Positions 62,276 through 64,000 of a DNA stretch of 64,000 nt are shown here, in pieces (position 1 is the first letter of the stretch; each line of letters starts with the position of its first letter). The notes under the pieces were generated by a model. That model ran no database searches, was not told the DNA's origin, and worked only from the letters and a program-made list of their open reading frames with translations. Source of the stretch: Janthinobacterium aquaticum (GTDB taxonomy: Bacteria > Pseudomonadota > Gammaproteobacteria > Burkholderiales > Burkholderiaceae_D); contig NZ_WFLK01000017.1 in assembly GCF_009208565.1 (NCBI RefSeq), positions 62,001 through 126,000 of the forward strand, given 5' to 3'. A program made the position numbers and the translations under genes.

Positions 62276-63166
62276 TTACAGTTGTTCCTGCCTGAAGCGC
62301 AGCTCGAGGAAATCGACCAGCCTGGCCAGCGCCAGGGGCATGTTTCTGCGGGTGGCATAGATGGCGTAGATGGTCATCGACATCGCTTCGTAACCAGGCA
62401 GCAGCGCCACCAGTTCGCCCTTGGCAATCAGTGGCAGCGCCATGTACGCGGGCAGCATGGACAGCCCGGCGCCGTAGATGGCGGCCTGTTTGATTGCGGC
62501 GGCATCATTGGCGCTGATATTGCCGCTGACGGTGACCTCGTGCTGCTCGCCGTCTTTTGAAAAGGTCCAGGTATTCTTGCCGTAGGTCGCGTGCGTCAGG
62601 CAGTTATGGTCGCGCAATTGCGCCGGATGCTGCGGCGCGCCGTGCTGCCCGATATACACAGGCGCTGCACACAGCAGTACATGGCAGGTTGCCAGCTTGC
62701 GTGCCACCATGTTGGCGCCGGGCGAGTTGGTAATGCGTACGGCAAGATCGATGCGCTGCTCGACCAAGTCCACCAACTGGTCGGACAGCAGAATGTCGAT
62801 CGACACCGCTGGATATTGTGCGGCAAACTGCGCCAGCAGCCGCGCCAGCACTGAGCGCCCGAGCGTGGTACTGGCCGTAATGCGCAATCGGCCGCGTGGC
62901 GTATCGCCAGCTTCGCCGACCGCCTGGCGCATCTGTTGTGACAGTTCCAGCAATTCACGGCTGCGCGCATAAACGTCGGTTCCGGCTGCAGTCAGGCTGA
63001 GCTTGCGTGTCGTGCGATGCAGCAGGCGCGCGCCCGACCAGTCTTCCAGTTCGACCAGATAGCGCGACACCACCGGGCGCGACATGCCCAGCTTTTCTGC
63101 TGCAGCAGACTGGCTGCCGCTGTCGACGGTCGCCACAAATACCTGCATTGCCATCAACTTATCCAT
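62276..63166 (-). CDS. LysR-family regulator
   Basis: A 296-residue regulator. The HTH region MQVFVATVDSGSQSAAAEKLGMSRPVVSRYLVELE and the effector segment DLVEQRIDLAVRITNSPGANMVARKL place it in the CrgA/DsdC-like LysR group that often controls nearby oxidoreductase genes. It ends 33 bases before the TetR gene on the same strand. Its target is not clear. A palindrome (63218-63237) lies 51 bases upstream of its start. Confidence 0.9.
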   Translation of the reverse strand: MDKLMAMQVFVATVDSGSQSAAAEKLGMSRPVVSRYLVELEDWSGARLLHRTTRKLSLTAAGTDVYARSRELLELSQQMRQAVGEAGDTPRGRLRITASTTLGRSVLARLLAQFAAQYPAVSIDILLSDQLVDLVEQRIDLAVRITNSPGANMVARKLATCHVLLCAAPVYIGQHGAPQHPAQLRDHNCLTHATYGKNTWTFSKDGEQHEVTVSGNISANDAAAIKQAAIYGAGLSMLPAYMALPLIAKGELVALLPGYEAMSMTIYAIYATRRNMPLALARLVDFLELRFRQEQL

Positions 63167-63521
63167 CGTGCACCTTGATTAGACCGATTTCAGAAACAAA
63201 TTAATTTATTTTATAGCCTTTCTTGCTAATAAGAAAGCAACTATACTGCTGTGCAACTTTAATGTGCACGTCGGCTGTTGTCCGCCGTGCGCGCGACAAG
63301 CAGGTCGTCTTTGCCAGCGTATTGGTGCAAGGCGTGGTTGGATTTTTTCAGGTGCCCAAACAACGCGCCAGACCATGAAAAGATCCAGATAACCACGGCT
63401 TGCCGGCTCCAGCCGCTCGTTTGATCCCGATATTGTTCCATCTCACCCCGCGGCCAGTACTCACGGTCGTGTTTTGTTGCGCCCATCTCATTGCAATTCA
63501 AATAATTCAGAAAGTCGATTG
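63167..63521. other. 355-base divergent intergenic region
   Basis: The gap between the LysR gene (minus) and the chemoreceptor gene (plus). The first 80 bases are A/T-rich and contain the palindrome CTTTCTT-GCTAAT-AAGAAAG. The rest shows nothing clear; a 100-residue minus-strand reading frame in it looks non-coding. Confidence 0.6.
63218..63237. promoter_or_regulatory. Palindrome upstream of the LysR gene
   Basis: CTTTCTT-GCTAAT-AAGAAAG has perfect 7-base arms. Its position, 51 bases before the LysR start, suits a LysR autoregulatory site. Confidence 0.5.
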
Positions 63522-64000
63522 ATGAACAAACTTTCGTTCCGGCAAAAATTATGGCTGCCACTGGTCTGCAGCTTGATCTGTATCTTTGGTGTTTTTGTCT
63601 ATAACGCTCTCGATACGCGCGAATTGCGCCTCGACGAGCGGCGCAAGGACCTGAGCAATATCAATGCGGTAGCGTCCAGCCTGGTCAAGCATTTTGACGA
63701 CATGGCCACCGCCGGCAAGCTGAGCAAAGAGGCAGCGCAGCAGCAGGCGATTGAAGCGGTGCGGGCGCTGCGCTTTCCTGGCGGCGGCTACACGGCCATT
63801 ACCAGCAAGGATCGCATCTCGCTGATGAATCCGTTTGCGCCACAGAACAATGGCAAGGACATGAGCGGCTTTCAGGATTCCAACGGCTATTATCTGTACC
63901 GTCATATTGCCGAAGCGGGCGCCAGTGCTGCCGGCAACGGCTATGTGTACTACGTCTGGGCGCGCCCGGGCGGCAAGGTGCCGCTGCCAAAAGTGTCGCA
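63522..64000 (+). CDS. Methyl-accepting chemotaxis protein, N-terminal part (runs off the window)
   Basis: The reading frame starts at the ATG at 63522 and stays open to the end of the window (159 complete codons). It opens with a membrane helix (LWLPLVCSLICIFGVFVYNAL, about 10-30), followed by a periplasmic single-Cache domain: KDLSNINAVASSLVKHF, RFPGGGYTAITSKDRISLMNP and GKDMSGFQDSNGYYLYRHI. This is the usual start of an sCache_2 chemoreceptor. The HAMP and signalling domains would lie beyond the window, so a histidine kinase or cyclase with the same sensor cannot be excluded. Confidence 0.75.
   Translation, partial: MNKLSFRQKLWLPLVCSLICIFGVFVYNALDTRELRLDERRKDLSNINAVASSLVKHFDDMATAGKLSKEAAQQQAIEAVRALRFPGGGYTAITSKDRISLMNPFAPQNNGKDMSGFQDSNGYYLYRHIAEAGASAAGNGYVYYVWARPGGKVPLPKVS

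Noticed and set aside
63259-63561. A 100-residue minus-strand frame in the last intergenic region
   Set aside because: It has no ribosome site or family signature and runs into the start of the chemoreceptor gene.

Overview
The window is G+C-rich chromosomal DNA from a betaproteobacterium. A member of the Oxalobacteraceae (Janthinobacterium, Duganella or Massilia type) is most likely, judging from cyoABCD followed by SURF1 and a RegB/RegA pair, many hybrid histidine kinases, selD-mnmH and the protein style. The genus is inference. No phage, CRISPR array, rRNA or tRNA gene was recognised.

Layout. 0-9.6 kb: a methyltransferase, small proteins, phospholipase A1 (pldA), a marR-emrB-nodT-emrA drug-efflux operon, an SRPBCC protein and an esterase, with paired-hairpin repeats at gene ends. 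9.7-21 kb: a GAF/PAS hybrid kinase, a DUF2946 + TonB-receptor module, and a three-gene CHASE3 hybrid kinase / CheR / response-regulator-kinase operon. 21-29.6 kb: an MFS carrier divergent from cyoABCD-SURF1-regB-regA, which is a quinol oxidase beside its probable redox regulator. 29.6-36.8 kb: a co-directional minus-strand run mnmH, selD, a PhnDCEE-type transporter (probably for a selenium oxyanion), two unknown genes and a GNAT protein. 36.9-39.9 kb: lrgAB with a divergent LysR gene, and a glutaminyl cyclase. 40.2-44.0 kb: a three-gene operon of a ferritin-like protein with a Cys-Gly-rich tail, a DUF692/MNIO oxidase and a DUF2063 partner. 44-52 kb: small stress and unknown proteins, ferredoxin-NADP reductase, DJ-1/PfpI protein, sugar dehydrogenase, aldo/keto reductase, and SDR with a divergent LysR gene. 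52.3-59.8 kb: a second DUF2946 + TonB receptor + PepSY module and a second PAS hybrid kinase. 59.8-64 kb: a quinone oxidoreductase/SDR/TetR set, a LysR gene and the start of a chemoreceptor.

The most interesting locus is 40.2-44.0 kb. The enzymes resemble those that modify cysteines in RiPP peptides (MNIO plus partner), but here the only candidate substrate is the cysteine-rich C-terminal segment of a 682-residue ferritin-like protein that lacks a signal peptide. Other leads are the selenium-centred run with unknown genes, the paired-hairpin repeats that supply stop codons to three genes, the near-leaderless promoters of the two DUF2946 paralogues, and several clear operator palindromes.
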